Shown here: positions 63,938 through 64,000 of the stretch, piece after piece
Layout: the number at the start of each line of letters is the position of its first letter
Position numbering within the stretch: the stretch's first letter is position 1
Assembly (NCBI RefSeq): GCF_001713395.1
Contig: NZ_CP016450.1
Span: 2,232,001-2,296,000, forward strand
Length of the DNA stretch: 64,000 nucleotides
Source: Sinorhizobium sp. RAC02
GTDB taxonomy: Bacteria > Pseudomonadota > Alphaproteobacteria > Rhizobiales > Rhizobiaceae
Reading direction: 5' to 3'
Program-made: the position numbers and the translations under genes
Notes under the pieces: generated by a model
Database searches by the model: none
What the model saw: only the letters and a program-made list of their open reading frames with translations
Told to the model about the DNA's origin: nothing

Positions 63938-64000
63938 GTCTGCACCGTTCCCCCATGTGCAACAGCTCTTTCTTAACAAATGTCAGGGCACGGGAGATAG

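Overview
The window is a GC-rich, gene-dense chromosomal segment of an alphaproteobacterium, most likely a member of the Rhizobiaceae (Rhizobium/Agrobacterium/Ensifer/Shinella group). This rests on the gene set and order: a pmbA - CysQ-like phosphatase - DUF4170 - waaA - lpxK block facing mutL/DUF2093, the hisS-hisZ-hisG arrangement with a short-form HisG, groESL under a CIRCE element, a Kup-type K+ carrier, GcvA-type LysR regulators and DUF3422/DUF2093 proteins. I see no rRNA, tRNA, insertion sequence, prophage, CRISPR array or plasmid function. It reads as stable core chromosome with small accessory pockets.

Layout. 0-6 kb: a SleB-type cell-wall hydrolase, a corA-kup ion-transport pair and an Mrp ATPase, all on the minus strand. 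6-12 kb: two tandem LuxR-type regulators, then an IclR regulator facing an operon for galactose/galactonate-type sugar oxidation (SDR dehydrogenase, dgoK, dgoA, SMP-30 lactonase). 12-15.5 kb: a secreted PRC-barrel protein, and a non-pyrrolysine MttB-like methyltransferase facing a GcvA-type LysR gene. 15.5-19.2 kb: a possible cyclic-di-GMP module (PAS-receiver protein without a kinase, GGDEF-EAL enzyme, PilZ protein). 19.4-27.4 kb: mutL and DUF2093 converge on the lipid A/Kdo block. 27.4-34.4 kb: a KefB-type antiporter, a patatin phospholipase, rsmD, a pseudouridine synthase with a long basic repetitive tail, tadA, a GNAT enzyme and a lipoprotein. 34.5-39.6 kb: ileS, ribF and a HAD phosphatase. 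39.8-42 kb: groES-groEL with promoter, CIRCE and terminator. 42-45.7 kb: a structured non-coding stretch, a small PAS-like protein and an MHYT-PAS-GGDEF-EAL protein. 45.8-51.3 kb: a ferredoxin-reductase-like flavoprotein, a glutathione transferase and hisSZG. 51.4-57 kb: an HTH regulator facing a second PAS-like paralogue, a probable copper-handling pair, tag, two L,D-transpeptidases and small secreted proteins. 57-64 kb: glcDEF with a divergent LysR regulator, a secreted protein and DUF3422.

Most interesting points: a structured 5' leader or small RNA downstream of groEL feeding into a PAS-like gene that has a paralogue 10 kb away; an Mrp ATPase with no cysteine at all but a histidine-rich linker; a clustered sensor/GGDEF-EAL/PilZ set; a non-Pyl MttB homologue in an aerobic context; two degenerate LuxR solos with an inverted repeat in front; and several well-formed operator-like palindromes (IclR, glc). 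Nothing seen is a clearly new defence or biosynthetic system. Start sites were chosen by eye from ribosome-binding sites and family N-termini, and family assignments come from recognised motifs, not database searches.
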